Of a stretch of DNA of 64,000 bases, positions 52,884 to 61,603 are shown one piece after another. Source of the stretch: Pseudomonas sp. SJZ074 (GTDB lineage Bacteria > Pseudomonadota > Gammaproteobacteria > Pseudomonadales > Pseudomonadaceae). The stretch's first letter is position 1; every line of letters begins with the position of its first letter. The notes under the pieces were generated by a model. It was not told the DNA's origin. It did no database searches and was given only the letters and a program-made list of their open reading frames with translations. The position numbers were made by a program, and so were the translations under genes. Location of the stretch: NCBI RefSeq assembly GCF_007828215.1, contig NZ_VIUE01000002.1, forward strand, positions 248,001 to 312,000. The letters are read 5' to 3'.

Positions 52884-54007
52884 GTCAACTCTACGATGAT
52901 GCTTTCGCCGGACGATCTTGCCTGCTGGGCTCAGACGCCCAGCAGGTTGCCGACCAACTGCGCAATTTCGGCGATACACGACAGGTCTTGGGCCAGTGGT
53001 CGTTCGCCCCGGCCATGAATCATCTTGGCGTGCCACCACGGTACCTGGACACGGCGAGTCATCAGGTGAACAGCCTGGCCACGCGCTATGAGCTCTATGA
53101 ACAGGTGGGTTTCGTTTCCCCGGCGCTGATGTTCAGTGCGCCGGGCCCGAGCATGTCGGCCTATGTCGTCGCCGGGCTGGGTAATGAACAGCAGCAGGAT
53201 GCCTTCTTCGGCCAGTTTCTGGAGACATTGTGCTGGTCGTGCTTCGCAATGACCGAGCCGGCACGGGGCAGCGATGCCGGTGCCATGCAAACCACGGCGA
53301 CGCGGGTCGACGGTGGGTACCTCATTTCTGGGCAAAAAATGTTTATTGGAAACGGAATAGTCGCCGAAACCGGTGTGCTCTTTGCGCGTACCGCCCCAGG
53401 TCAATTGGGAATCAACGCTTTTCTATTTTCGCCGCAAAACCCGGCCATCACCCGTCAACGCCTGGCATTGACTGGGCTTGAAGGCACAAACCTGGCGCAT
53501 ATGCAGTTCAACGATATGTTTATCCCAACAGCCGATGTACTCGGACTGCATTTAAAACCGACCCAGCGTTTTGCGCGGTCGGCGATGGCCACATTCGATG
53601 CGCTGCGCCCCTGTGTGGGCGCCCTGGCACTGGGTGTGGCGCGACGCGCATTGCACGAGTGGCAAGCTTGCGTCACGCCTGACCCAGCGCAACGGCAACA
53701 GTTGTCGCGATTAAAGCGGCGCTGGCATACCGCTTACCACGAGGCGCTGACGCTCTGTCAGCAGGCGGATAAGCAGCAAGCCCCGGCAAAAAGCCCTGGC
53801 ATGGTGAAGACCACCAGCGTGATGATTGCCGAGGAGATTGTCAGTCAACTGATCCATGCCTTCCCTGCAGACCAAGGGCCGTTACCGACCGGTCTATGGC
53901 AGGCCTTTCGTGATGTAAAGGCCTTTGAATACACAGAGGGAACGCGACAGATCCATCGATTGGGCCAGAGTTTTTCACCCCGACTAGCCAGCCAGGAGTG
54001 CCGATGA
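52880..54007 (+). CDS. Acyl-CoA-dehydrogenase-like flavoprotein 1
   Basis: The 375-residue protein has the middle-domain segments CWSCFAMTEPARGSDAGAM and GYLISGQKMFIGNG and the catalytic-base Glu in FEYTEGTRQIHRL near the C-terminus. In pyrrole pathways (PltE, PigA) such flavoproteins desaturate prolyl thioesters on a carrier protein; a similar action on a carrier-bound amino acyl or acyl chain is likely here. It is divergent from primary-metabolism members. It is coupled by 4-base overlaps on both sides. Confidence 0.85.
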   Translation: MSQLYDDAFAGRSCLLGSDAQQVADQLRNFGDTRQVLGQWSFAPAMNHLGVPPRYLDTASHQVNSLATRYELYEQVGFVSPALMFSAPGPSMSAYVVAGLGNEQQQDAFFGQFLETLCWSCFAMTEPARGSDAGAMQTTATRVDGGYLISGQKMFIGNGIVAETGVLFARTAPGQLGINAFLFSPQNPAITRQRLALTGLEGTNLAHMQFNDMFIPTADVLGLHLKPTQRFARSAMATFDALRPCVGALALGVARRALHEWQACVTPDPAQRQQLSRLKRRWHTAYHEALTLCQQADKQQAPAKSPGMVKTTSVMIAEEIVSQLIHAFPADQGPLPTGLWQAFRDVKAFEYTEGTRQIHRLGQSFSPRLASQECR

Positions 54008-54492
54008 CCATTGCCCTTTTGACACAGGGTCAACTGAGCATCGTCAGTACCTGTGAAGCCATTGTTCCTGATAGCCGACATTTTATTGCCACGCAGCCAC
54101 CATCATCCCAAACTCATTGGTACCAGCACTGGCCACAAGACGATTGTGGCGAGCGCCTGCACGCCAGGGCCACCGTGGAGCTGTGTCGCAGCGTCGGCAG
54201 CGAACCTCATCCCACACAGTTGGTCTACGACAGCCTTTACCCCCCCGCACGCGGCGCCACTCCCCTGCTGCAAAGCCTATTAGCGCAATGCCCGGCGTTT
54301 ATCGAGACCTGGGGCATCTGCAGTGGGCAATTCGATCCGCAGTACGCAGGTTCGTTGGCAACTCAGGTGCTGCAACCCGGGCAACGGCTGCTTTACCTGT
54401 ATGACCCATTGCAGCGCCTCAATGGTGATCCCGCGCCTCAACAGCTGACACTGCACTACCTGATTTTTTCCGCACAACCCTTGGGGGTGTGA
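54004..54492 (+). CDS. Orphan 162-residue protein, perhaps a truncated thiolase-fold unit
   Basis: I recognise no family. The sequence has a block VYDSLYPPARGATPLLQSLL then FIETWGICSGQFDPQYAGSL and GQRLLYLYDP, whose order (strand, helix, Cys turn, helix, strand) recalls the KSIII nucleophile-elbow region. If so it is half a KS fold and would carry a Cys in ICSGQ. The similarity is faint and may be chance. It overlaps the flavoprotein gene by 4 bases and abuts the hydrolase gene, so it is surely translated with the cluster. Confidence 0.65.
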   Translation: MTIALLTQGQLSIVSTCEAIVPDSRHFIATQPPSSQTHWYQHWPQDDCGERLHARATVELCRSVGSEPHPTQLVYDSLYPPARGATPLLQSLLAQCPAFIETWGICSGQFDPQYAGSLATQVLQPGQRLLYLYDPLQRLNGDPAPQQLTLHYLIFSAQPLGV

Positions 54493-55314
54493 ATGGATAT
54501 CCAGCTTGCGTCCCTGATCGAGCGCCTGGCACAGCCTTGCGTGATGCCGATGCGTACGGCCGAGTCGTGCCAATTGGCGGCCCTGAAAACCGAGGTGATA
54601 ACCTGCGGCCCCTACCGCAGCCGAGTGCTGGTCAAGGAGCAGCAGGATCCACACGCCAAAAGCGCGCTGTTGCTGCACGGCTGGGGCGGCCATCCCATGA
54701 TGCTGTACGAGGCGCAAACGCTAATGCACGCCGGCGGATACAGGGTCTACACGCCCTTCCTGCTGGGCCATGATCCTCACTTCCCTGCCGGATGTGATTT
54801 GCCCGGGCAAAGCCCGTTGTTGTTGGCGATGCAGGCCACCTACGGCCCATTTGATAGCGTGGTGGCCCATTCGGCCGGCGGGATTATCACGGCGATGGCC
54901 CACTGGCTGGGTTTTACCCTGGACCGGGTTGCATTGCTTTGTGCCCCGGCCTCGCTGTCCAGTCTGTTACAGCACTCCCTCGCGCAGCTACGGGTATCGG
55001 CACAGCACCTGCCGCAGCTCAAGGCCTATTACCAAAGCCGCTATCCCCTGCCGGCCGCATTGCAAACCGCACAGCCGTACGCGTTGCGCGGGGCCCGTGC
55101 GCTCATCCTGCATGGTTCAAAGGACCAGCGAGTCGACCCTGCCGACGCCAGGCAAATCCAGGCGCAATGGCCGGACAGCCAGTTGCATATGATCGAAGGC
55201 ACAGGTCACCTGGGTATTCTTTCGCACCCCCATACCCTGCAGGCGCTGACCAGGTTTCTCTGTGCTCAAAACGCCGACCATGAAAAAAGGAATCATCATG
55301 TTGGGGCATATTGA
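54493..55314 (+). CDS. Alpha/beta hydrolase (thioesterase-like)
   Basis: The 273-residue enzyme has LLLHGWGGHPMM near residue 57, the nucleophile Ser in VVAHSAGGIITAMAHW near residue 126, an Asp in LHGSKDQRVDP and His in GTGHLGIL. It could hydrolyse a carrier-bound product, proofread carriers or catalyse cyclisation. Hydrolases also accompany the PLP-decarboxylase/AMP-ligase pair in exosortase-A-linked gene sets. Its end overlaps the KS2 start by 17 bases. Confidence 0.85.
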   Translation: MDIQLASLIERLAQPCVMPMRTAESCQLAALKTEVITCGPYRSRVLVKEQQDPHAKSALLLHGWGGHPMMLYEAQTLMHAGGYRVYTPFLLGHDPHFPAGCDLPGQSPLLLAMQATYGPFDSVVAHSAGGIITAMAHWLGFTLDRVALLCAPASLSSLLQHSLAQLRVSAQHLPQLKAYYQSRYPLPAALQTAQPYALRGARALILHGSKDQRVDPADARQIQAQWPDSQLHMIEGTGHLGILSHPHTLQALTRFLCAQNADHEKRNHHVGAY

Positions 55315-56296
55315 ATCCATCACCCTGCACATCCCCGAGCAACGCAAGTCACTGGCCGAGGCCGCCCTCTCCCTTGGGCTGAGTGCACTGGACGTCAGGA
55401 TGTTTTCAAGGTTCTACGGCCTGGAAAGCTTTCCGCGTCAACCTGGCACGGTAGATGATCTGATACGTGCGCTCCTGGAGCAGTTCGTCGCGGCTCATCC
55501 TGATATCGTCACGCGCATCCGGCACGTGGTGCATGCGCACACCGTACCAACCCTGCGCCCTTTTCACGAGACAGGCAGGACACTGCTCGACGCCTGCGGA
55601 TTTGCCGACGACACCGAGTACTGCAGCCTGACGATGGGCCATTGTGCAACCTCGTTGCCTGCCGTGGAGTATGCATGCAGCCGCCTCAGGGACGGGGAAT
55701 ATGCGCTGCTGCTGGTCGGTGAAAAGGCCTTTCATCCAAAAGTAGAATTGCTCGATGACACCACCATCATGGGAGAAGCCGCGTGCGCCGTACTGCTCAG
55801 CCGGTCGGGAGCGCACGCCCAGGTCACCGCCCGGTACAGTGTGCAAGCCGGTGAATTCAGTGAACAAAAGGGGAATGAGCCGAAAACCAACCCGGCATTC
55901 GCCGAGGCCTATTTCGGGTTTGTCTGCAATGCCATGCGCAGCGCCATGGAATATTTCGATTGCGCCCCGGACGCCCTGGGGTGGATAGCCCCGCATAACG
56001 TCAACCTTTCCTCCTGGCAAAAAATCGCCGATGAGCTCGAGATCCCCCGTAGCATGATTTTTCTACAGAATGTGCCCCGCTACGGCCACTGTTTCGGTGC
56101 CGACCCCTACCTCAACCTGGCCGCACTTATCCGGGATCAACAGCTTTCTCTCGGCGATAAGGTCATGCTGGTCAGCGTCGGCATGGGCGCGACCTTTTCT
56201 TCACTGTTGCTTGAATTGCCCGCAGGCAATGAAATCCCAGTCTTTTGCAACCTCAAGCAATACCCGGATACGAGGCCGAATAAAGTGAGTGCTTAG
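55298..56296 (+). CDS. KSIII-type ketoacyl synthase 2 (Cys-His-His)
   Basis: The 332-residue enzyme has Cys116 in LTMGHCATSLPAVEYA, His233 in IAPHNVNLSSW and His264 in YGHCFGADPYLNL. The third residue is His where FabH has Asn. It is closer to the standard KSIII than synthase 1 (PHNVN is near-canonical). AAGGAA lies before ATG 55298. Unlike the other two synthases it has no Cys-less partner directly next to it, though the orphan 162-residue protein and hydrolase precede it. About 28 bases separate it from the second flavoprotein gene. Confidence 0.84.
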   Translation: MLGHIESITLHIPEQRKSLAEAALSLGLSALDVRMFSRFYGLESFPRQPGTVDDLIRALLEQFVAAHPDIVTRIRHVVHAHTVPTLRPFHETGRTLLDACGFADDTEYCSLTMGHCATSLPAVEYACSRLRDGEYALLLVGEKAFHPKVELLDDTTIMGEAACAVLLSRSGAHAQVTARYSVQAGEFSEQKGNEPKTNPAFAEAYFGFVCNAMRSAMEYFDCAPDALGWIAPHNVNLSSWQKIADELEIPRSMIFLQNVPRYGHCFGADPYLNLAALIRDQQLSLGDKVMLVSVGMGATFSSLLLELPAGNEIPVFCNLKQYPDTRPNKVSA

Positions 56297-56324
56297 TTCT
56301 TTCTCTACGTGAACGCAACCACTC

Positions 56325-57443
56325 ATGAGCGATATTACCCGCTGCTATCCACAACTTTATGCGCTGTCAGAGCGACTTCTTGCTGCCGGACAGCTCGCGG
56401 AACACAACCTCGTCCAGGCGATCGCCTATCTAGATCACCCGGAGCTCCACAGCCTGGCCTGTATTGGCATCCCCTCACGGTTCAATCCGTGGGAAACGCC
56501 GACATTTTCCAATGTCAGCTATTCCCGGCACCTGCAGATCATCGAGTACCTGAGCCGAACGGACGCCAGCGCCATGATGCTCTTGCCCGGCGCGTCCCTC
56601 AGCACTCGCGCCGTCCTGACCCTGGGTGACGAGCAGCAACAGGCGCGTTTTTTTGCCTGCTTTGCCGAGCGCCCTGCCTGGACATTCTTTGCTATCACGG
56701 AGCCCGAAATTGGTTCCGATGCCAGCGCTATCTCCACTGAACTCACGCGCGGTGACCAGGGCTGGCGGCTCAATGGCACCAAGATGCTGATTGGGGGCGC
56801 CCTGCTGGCGAGCGTCGGCCTTGTGTTTGCGCGTTATCAACACAGCCGGCGATTGGTGATGGTCTTCCCGGATGACACCGAGCCGACTTTGCAACGTGAG
56901 TCATTGGACACGGTCGGCTTGGCCGGTGCCGGGTTGTCGCGCCTGACGTTCAAGGATCATAGCGTAAAGGAAGAGGACATCCTGGGGCACGAGCGCCGCG
57001 AACTGCTCCAGGGGCTCAACGCCCTGAGTCAGGTATTCGAACGTCATCGTCCCATGGTGGCGGCCATGGCATTGGGCACGGCGTTCGGCCTGCTCACCGC
57101 CCTCGACATCCGCCTCTTGCCAACCGCGGCGCGACGCTGGGTCGGCCGGCAATGGCGAAAGTATCACGCGATCTATCAACAGATGCTTACCGCGGCGGAG
57201 GGCTACAGCAATGGCCGGCACCAGTATGCCCTCACCAGTCAGCTCAAACGCAATGCCACCCGCCTGGTCGAGGAAACAGCGTGCCAGCTGCCCCATTTGC
57301 TGGACCGCGACGACTGGCTGGACGATCGCCTACTGCGCAAGCGCTATCGCGACAGTTTTTCGTTCGAATACATGGAAGGCACCAGTAATGTCCATCTTCT
57401 CAACAGCTTCCGCGCGCCTGCAGCCCAAGGGATAAGCCTGTGA
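56325..57443 (+). CDS. Acyl-CoA-dehydrogenase-like flavoprotein 2
   Basis: The 372-residue protein has FFAITEPEIGSDASAI, GWRLNGTKMLIGG and the C-terminal FSFEYMEGTSNVHLL with the presumed catalytic Glu. It is a diverged relative of flavoprotein 1; both are shorter in the last helical domain than classical enzymes and carry an Arg-rich HTAYHE/KYHAIYQ-type segment there. Two such enzymes suggest two desaturation steps or two substrates. No strong ribosome site precedes its ATG. Confidence 0.84.
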   Translation: MSDITRCYPQLYALSERLLAAGQLAEHNLVQAIAYLDHPELHSLACIGIPSRFNPWETPTFSNVSYSRHLQIIEYLSRTDASAMMLLPGASLSTRAVLTLGDEQQQARFFACFAERPAWTFFAITEPEIGSDASAISTELTRGDQGWRLNGTKMLIGGALLASVGLVFARYQHSRRLVMVFPDDTEPTLQRESLDTVGLAGAGLSRLTFKDHSVKEEDILGHERRELLQGLNALSQVFERHRPMVAAMALGTAFGLLTALDIRLLPTAARRWVGRQWRKYHAIYQQMLTAAEGYSNGRHQYALTSQLKRNATRLVEETACQLPHLLDRDDWLDDRLLRKRYRDSFSFEYMEGTSNVHLLNSFRAPAAQGISL

Positions 57444-58294
57444 CACTCTGCCTCGATCCTACCGATATCGTGTTCCAATCGTTTGATCACACTGAAGTGC
57501 CCCAACCCGAGTGGGACACGGATATTCCCCACTGGCGTTCTTATGCGCAGCACCTCTTCCAGGCCAACGGAGAGACACTCAGCCCGCAGCACGACCAAGT
57601 GCAGGCCTGGGTCACCAGCCCGGAGCGCGCCTCCTTCAGCGACATGATCACCGCGCTATTGCCCCGGTTGGCCGCGGTCATCGAACCTGGGCGAGTGAAA
57701 ACCGTGCTGATGGCGCATTGGACGCCAGACCTGCACATGGGCAGTTCGGTGGTGAATGCGGCCATCCATCAATTGGGGCTTTCCGCCTGTCTGGCATTGG
57801 CCATCAGCGACCGAGGACCGGACGCTGGCCTGTTCGCGTTGGACGGCCTCAATGACTGCCTGGCCGGTAAGGACGAGGATGGTCTCTTATTGATCGCCGA
57901 GCAGAAGAACCTGATGTACTTCTCGCCGTTGATGGCAGCTCTGCAACCGGAAAATAACGCCTGCGTGTGCCTGCTGAATAAGCAGCAGCGCGGGTTGCGC
58001 TACCAAGGGTTCAGGCGGACACCCGTGGATCAATGGTCCAGTGAGTCGCTCCTGCGGGCGATCGAGCAACTGGGACTGGTCAAGGAGCGCCTGGTCTTGA
58101 TTGGCCCGGCCCGGTTACTGGAGATCGCGCCTGTCGGCACCCAGTCGTTCGCCGTCAACCCCCGTTTGCTGTGCGCAGCGCCTTTCGTTGCCTTGCGCGC
58201 CCTCTGGCAGCCGCAATGCGACTACCTGCTGATCAGCGAAAACGACAACGGAATCAGCCTGTGCGGGCTCGCCGCCGAGGAAGGTCCACGATGA
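57440..58294 (+). CDS. KSIII-fold partner protein 2, catalytic Cys absent, GTG start
   Basis: The 284-residue protein is a paralogue of the protein at 45588: both contain HWTPD, then a G-SV-NA-IH segment, then AISD. Here residues 122-126 read ISDRG, so the KS nucleophile is missing. Its size equals PqsB (283 residues). The start is GTG 57440 within GTGA, overlapping the flavoprotein stop, with AAGG upstream. The catalytic KS3 gene overlaps its end by 4 bases, repeating the PqsBC-like arrangement seen at 45588-47476. Confidence 0.78.
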   Translation: MTLCLDPTDIVFQSFDHTEVPQPEWDTDIPHWRSYAQHLFQANGETLSPQHDQVQAWVTSPERASFSDMITALLPRLAAVIEPGRVKTVLMAHWTPDLHMGSSVVNAAIHQLGLSACLALAISDRGPDAGLFALDGLNDCLAGKDEDGLLLIAEQKNLMYFSPLMAALQPENNACVCLLNKQQRGLRYQGFRRTPVDQWSSESLLRAIEQLGLVKERLVLIGPARLLEIAPVGTQSFAVNPRLLCAAPFVALRALWQPQCDYLLISENDNGISLCGLAAEEGPR

Positions 58295-59238
58295 ACATCG
58301 CTTCGCTGGCCACTTATATTCCACCCGCCAGGGTGCACATCGACCAGATTGTCGCTCACCGTGGCGGGAGTCCGTCGGAGGCCCGTACATTTACCCAACT
58401 GTTCGGTATGGGGGAGGCGTCAACCCTGGCAAATGAAGAAAGCGCCGAAGGCTGTTTCCATACCGCCCTGCAACAGTTGGGTGAAAGCCTGGATGACGGA
58501 GAGAAAATTGACGCGCTCATACTGGTCCAGGGCCTGCCCGCTCGATCCTCTCGCCAAAGCGTCAACCTGTCGACCCTGCGCCAACAGTCACGCTTTGTCA
58601 CGGCGGACGCGTCCCTGCTGACCCTCAACCAACAGAACTGCGCCACTGTCTTCTGGGGATTACGCCTGGCCAAACGATTGCTGGCGAGCGGCAAGCACCG
58701 CTGCGTAGCGCTGCTGGTGGGCGACACACTGGCTGACTTCGATCTGGCCGAGCGCTATATCCCAGGCTGCACATTAATTGGCGACGCCTTCGTGGCCGCC
58801 CTGCTCAAGCCCGGTGGCGGTCAACGCAGGGTGTCGGGCATCCAATGTTTCTATCATCCCGGGTTCTGGCAAGGGCTGGATGGCAGCCGTGAGGATACCA
58901 AGCGCTTCTACCAGTCCCACAACCACCTGGTTGCGCACGCGCTGGGACACTACCCCGAGGACCTGCGCAAGCAGGCCTGGCTGCTACCGCACAATATCAA
59001 CCGCCTCAGTTGGCAGACCTGGCTGCGTCTTCCGGACAACCGTCATCAACAGGTCGCCACGGACCTGCTGAGCCAGTGTGGGCATTGCTTCAGTGCCGAT
59101 CCCCTGCTCCTGCTCGATCGCTATCCTCCTCAAGAGACCGGACGCCCTGCCCTGCTGCTATCGGTGGGCCTGGGCGGCTGGGTAGGCTGCGCCGCCATCA
59201 CTTCAGACACCTTGGCGGAGACCGCCCATGCCCAATAA
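58291..59238 (+). CDS. KSIII-type ketoacyl synthase 3 (Cys-His-His)
   Basis: From ATG 58291 the product is 315 residues with Cys117 in LTLNQQNCATVFWGLRLA, His234 in LLPHNINRLSW and His265 in CGHCFSADPLLLL, again with His replacing the FabH Asn. It is made with Cys-less partner 2 (ATGA overlap). The N-terminal MNIASLATYIPPARVHIDQ is KSIII-like. The 11-base overlap with the P450 gene keeps the chain of coupled genes. Confidence 0.84.
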   Translation: MNIASLATYIPPARVHIDQIVAHRGGSPSEARTFTQLFGMGEASTLANEESAEGCFHTALQQLGESLDDGEKIDALILVQGLPARSSRQSVNLSTLRQQSRFVTADASLLTLNQQNCATVFWGLRLAKRLLASGKHRCVALLVGDTLADFDLAERYIPGCTLIGDAFVAALLKPGGGQRRVSGIQCFYHPGFWQGLDGSREDTKRFYQSHNHLVAHALGHYPEDLRKQAWLLPHNINRLSWQTWLRLPDNRHQQVATDLLSQCGHCFSADPLLLLDRYPPQETGRPALLLSVGLGGWVGCAAITSDTLAETAHAQ

Positions 59239-60535
59239 CCCCGGCACTATTGCGACCGTCAAGCCGTCCGCCGCCAAGTACGCGCAGCTGGGCTTCCTGA
59301 AAATTGCCGAAAGTGCCTGTCGCCAGCACGGGGATAAAGTCTGGATCGGTGAGGAGGAGCATGCTGTATTGCTGCTGGCCGGCGCTCGACATCTGCGGTT
59401 CTTTCTCGAGAACGAAAGCAGCTTTCATAAGGAACTCGACAATGGCGCTTCAGTCAGGCGCTTACTGCTGGGTCAATCGCTGATCACCGCGCGTGAAGGT
59501 GAAGAGTGGCTCCTGGCTAGAAAGCTGACGACACCGCTGGTCAATCCAAAATCAGCACTGCTGAAACAGGGTACTCGACTCTCCGCCCAGTGGCTGGTCG
59601 ACACGCTCCATGACCCGGAAAAAAACTCAATGCAGGAAATCTGCCTGCAATGGGCGCTGATGTGCGTCGCGCAAGGCTTCGTCGGCGCAAGGCTTGGCTA
59701 TCAACAGCTTGATGAGCTGATCAATCACTTCCGCCGGATCTACCTGCAACTGATTGTCGCCGAGCCAACCGAAGATTACGCCGTGTTAAGCCAGCACCCT
59801 GCCCTCATCGCGTTCCGTGAGACGCTTGAATCGATGATCGGGCCGTTGGTGACGGGCGCGGGCGATGGGGAGGTCGACATGTTGGTGCGCTTTTGCCAGG
59901 CGCTGGATGTCAGCGCCCACCCTCAGGAACGCGAACGGGCGATCAGCCTGTTGCTGGGTAACCTGGTCGCCAGCGTGGATAACACCGGGATCGCGCTGTT
60001 GTGGTGCCTGGCTCACCTGTCGCAGCATCGCCACTATCAGGATCAGGTCCGGGAAGAGTCCCGCCAGGGCAAACGCGACATGGCCATCGCCATCGTCAAG
60101 GAATCGCTGCGTATCACGCCGGTGACGGCCTTCTTCGAGCGCGGCACCCTGGATCCGCTGGAGATTGACGGCGTGGGAATTGCGGCCGGCACCAAAGTGC
60201 TGTTTTCCCCCTGGTTGGTGCATCGCAATGCCGCCTATTGGCCCGAACCGCTGAGCTTCAGGCCCGAACGTTTTCTTGAAGGCCGGAAAATTCCACGCGA
60301 GCACTTTGTACCCTTCAGCATGGGCAAGCGAAACTGCGTGGGCATGGCGCTCGCACTCGACCAACTCACGACGGCCGTTGAAGCACTGTGCGGCCATTGT
60401 CGTTTCTCCCTGGCGCCATCGACCGCACCCGCGGCACTCACACCGCTGTATGGGCTGAATGTAATGCCCAGAGGGCCCATTTGTTTCACCATCGAATCCG
60501 TTGACAGGGTCAGCCAGCATGAATGCATCGCCTAA
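59228..60535 (+). CDS. Cytochrome P450
   Basis: The 435-residue monooxygenase has the heme-binding segment FSMGKRNCVGMALAL with Cys370 as heme ligand, the ExxR motif in KESLR and an I-helix segment LVASVDNTGIALLW in place of the usual AGxxT, and a PERF motif (FRPERFLEG). No ferredoxin or reductase is encoded nearby, so it must borrow redox partners. It likely hydroxylates or oxidatively cyclises a late intermediate. Its end overlaps the LLM monooxygenase start by 17 bases. Confidence 0.9.
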   Translation: MPNNPGTIATVKPSAAKYAQLGFLKIAESACRQHGDKVWIGEEEHAVLLLAGARHLRFFLENESSFHKELDNGASVRRLLLGQSLITAREGEEWLLARKLTTPLVNPKSALLKQGTRLSAQWLVDTLHDPEKNSMQEICLQWALMCVAQGFVGARLGYQQLDELINHFRRIYLQLIVAEPTEDYAVLSQHPALIAFRETLESMIGPLVTGAGDGEVDMLVRFCQALDVSAHPQERERAISLLLGNLVASVDNTGIALLWCLAHLSQHRHYQDQVREESRQGKRDMAIAIVKESLRITPVTAFFERGTLDPLEIDGVGIAAGTKVLFSPWLVHRNAAYWPEPLSFRPERFLEGRKIPREHFVPFSMGKRNCVGMALALDQLTTAVEALCGHCRFSLAPSTAPAALTPLYGLNVMPRGPICFTIESVDRVSQHECIA

Positions 60536-61589
60536 CGTGGCGGGAGACGCCATCCCGCAACTCAGTGTGTTTTGTTTTTCGGACGTGGCCCGAGACAGCT
60601 TTGCCGAAAAGTATGAACAGTTACTGAGTACCGCCAGGCTGGCGGATGAACTCAACTTTCATGCGATCTGGACGCCTGAGCGTCATTTCCACACGTTCGG
60701 CGGGATGTTTCCCAATCCTTCCATCATCAGCGCCGCACTGGCCGCCTGCACCCGGCGTATAGGGATCCGTGCAGGCAGCGTGGTGCTCCCCTTGCACGAT
60801 CCGCTGCGCGTCGCTGAAGAGTGGGCGCTGGTGGATAATCTTTCTCGTGGCCGGGTCGGCATCGCGTTCTCCGCGGGCTGGCAACGTAACGATTTTGTGC
60901 TCAACGCGCAGAATTACCGCCAACGTCATGAGGTGCTGTTTACTTCCCTGGAGCAGGTCCAGTCATTGTGGCGGGGTGAATCCGTGACGCGTCACGATCT
61001 CTCCCTGCCAGGACACCCGGAGCCGGTGACGTTGCAAACCTGGCCACCCGCTTATCAAGACACAATTGGCGTTTGGATCACGACGGGGAGCAATCCGTTG
61101 TTGTTCAGCGAGGCCGGAAAACGCGGCCTGAACGTGTTGACCCATTTGATAGCGCAAACCCGTGAACAACTGCAGGAAAACTGCGCCAGCTATCGCCTTG
61201 CACGCCAGGTTGCCGGGTTGGACCCAGCGGCCGGCAAAATCACGCTAATGATGCATACCCAGGCCGGAGAGGACCGGCAAGCGCTGTTGCCACGCTTGCG
61301 GCCGGCCCTCACCGGCTACCTGCAAGCGTTCATGCAGTTGTCTGAGAACCTCCATGAACCCTCTACGCTGGCTCGGGAGGCCAGTGATAAGAAACGGGCC
61401 TACACACTCAAATTGGGGGTGGAAAAGTACCTCAGCCACTACGGCTTGTTTGGCTCTGCCGCAGAGTGCCTGGAGCAGTTGAGGCAGCTCAAGCGTGAGG
61501 GCATCGATGAAGTAGCAGGGTTAGTGGACTTTGGCATGTCTCAGGACAGCGTGGAAACAACGCTGCGTACACTCGCGACATTACTGTGA
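60519..61589 (+). CDS. Luciferase-like flavin monooxygenase of natural-product type
   Basis: The 356-residue protein matches the natural-product LLM family (also found inside NRPS/PKS assembly lines): LSVFCFSDVARD, HAIWTPERHFHTFGGMFPNPS, RAGSVVLPLHDPLRVAEEW and VGIAFSAGWQRNDFVLNA. It uses reduced FMN and oxygen to hydroxylate or oxygenate a carrier-bound or free intermediate, often at nitrogen or alpha-carbon. A flavin reductase is not encoded here. The ATG 60519 gives the family N-terminus. Confidence 0.9.
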   Translation: MNASPNVAGDAIPQLSVFCFSDVARDSFAEKYEQLLSTARLADELNFHAIWTPERHFHTFGGMFPNPSIISAALAACTRRIGIRAGSVVLPLHDPLRVAEEWALVDNLSRGRVGIAFSAGWQRNDFVLNAQNYRQRHEVLFTSLEQVQSLWRGESVTRHDLSLPGHPEPVTLQTWPPAYQDTIGVWITTGSNPLLFSEAGKRGLNVLTHLIAQTREQLQENCASYRLARQVAGLDPAAGKITLMMHTQAGEDRQALLPRLRPALTGYLQAFMQLSENLHEPSTLAREASDKKRAYTLKLGVEKYLSHYGLFGSAAECLEQLRQLKREGIDEVAGLVDFGMSQDSVETTLRTLATLL

Positions 61590-61603
61590 AATAAGGAGAT
61601 TGT

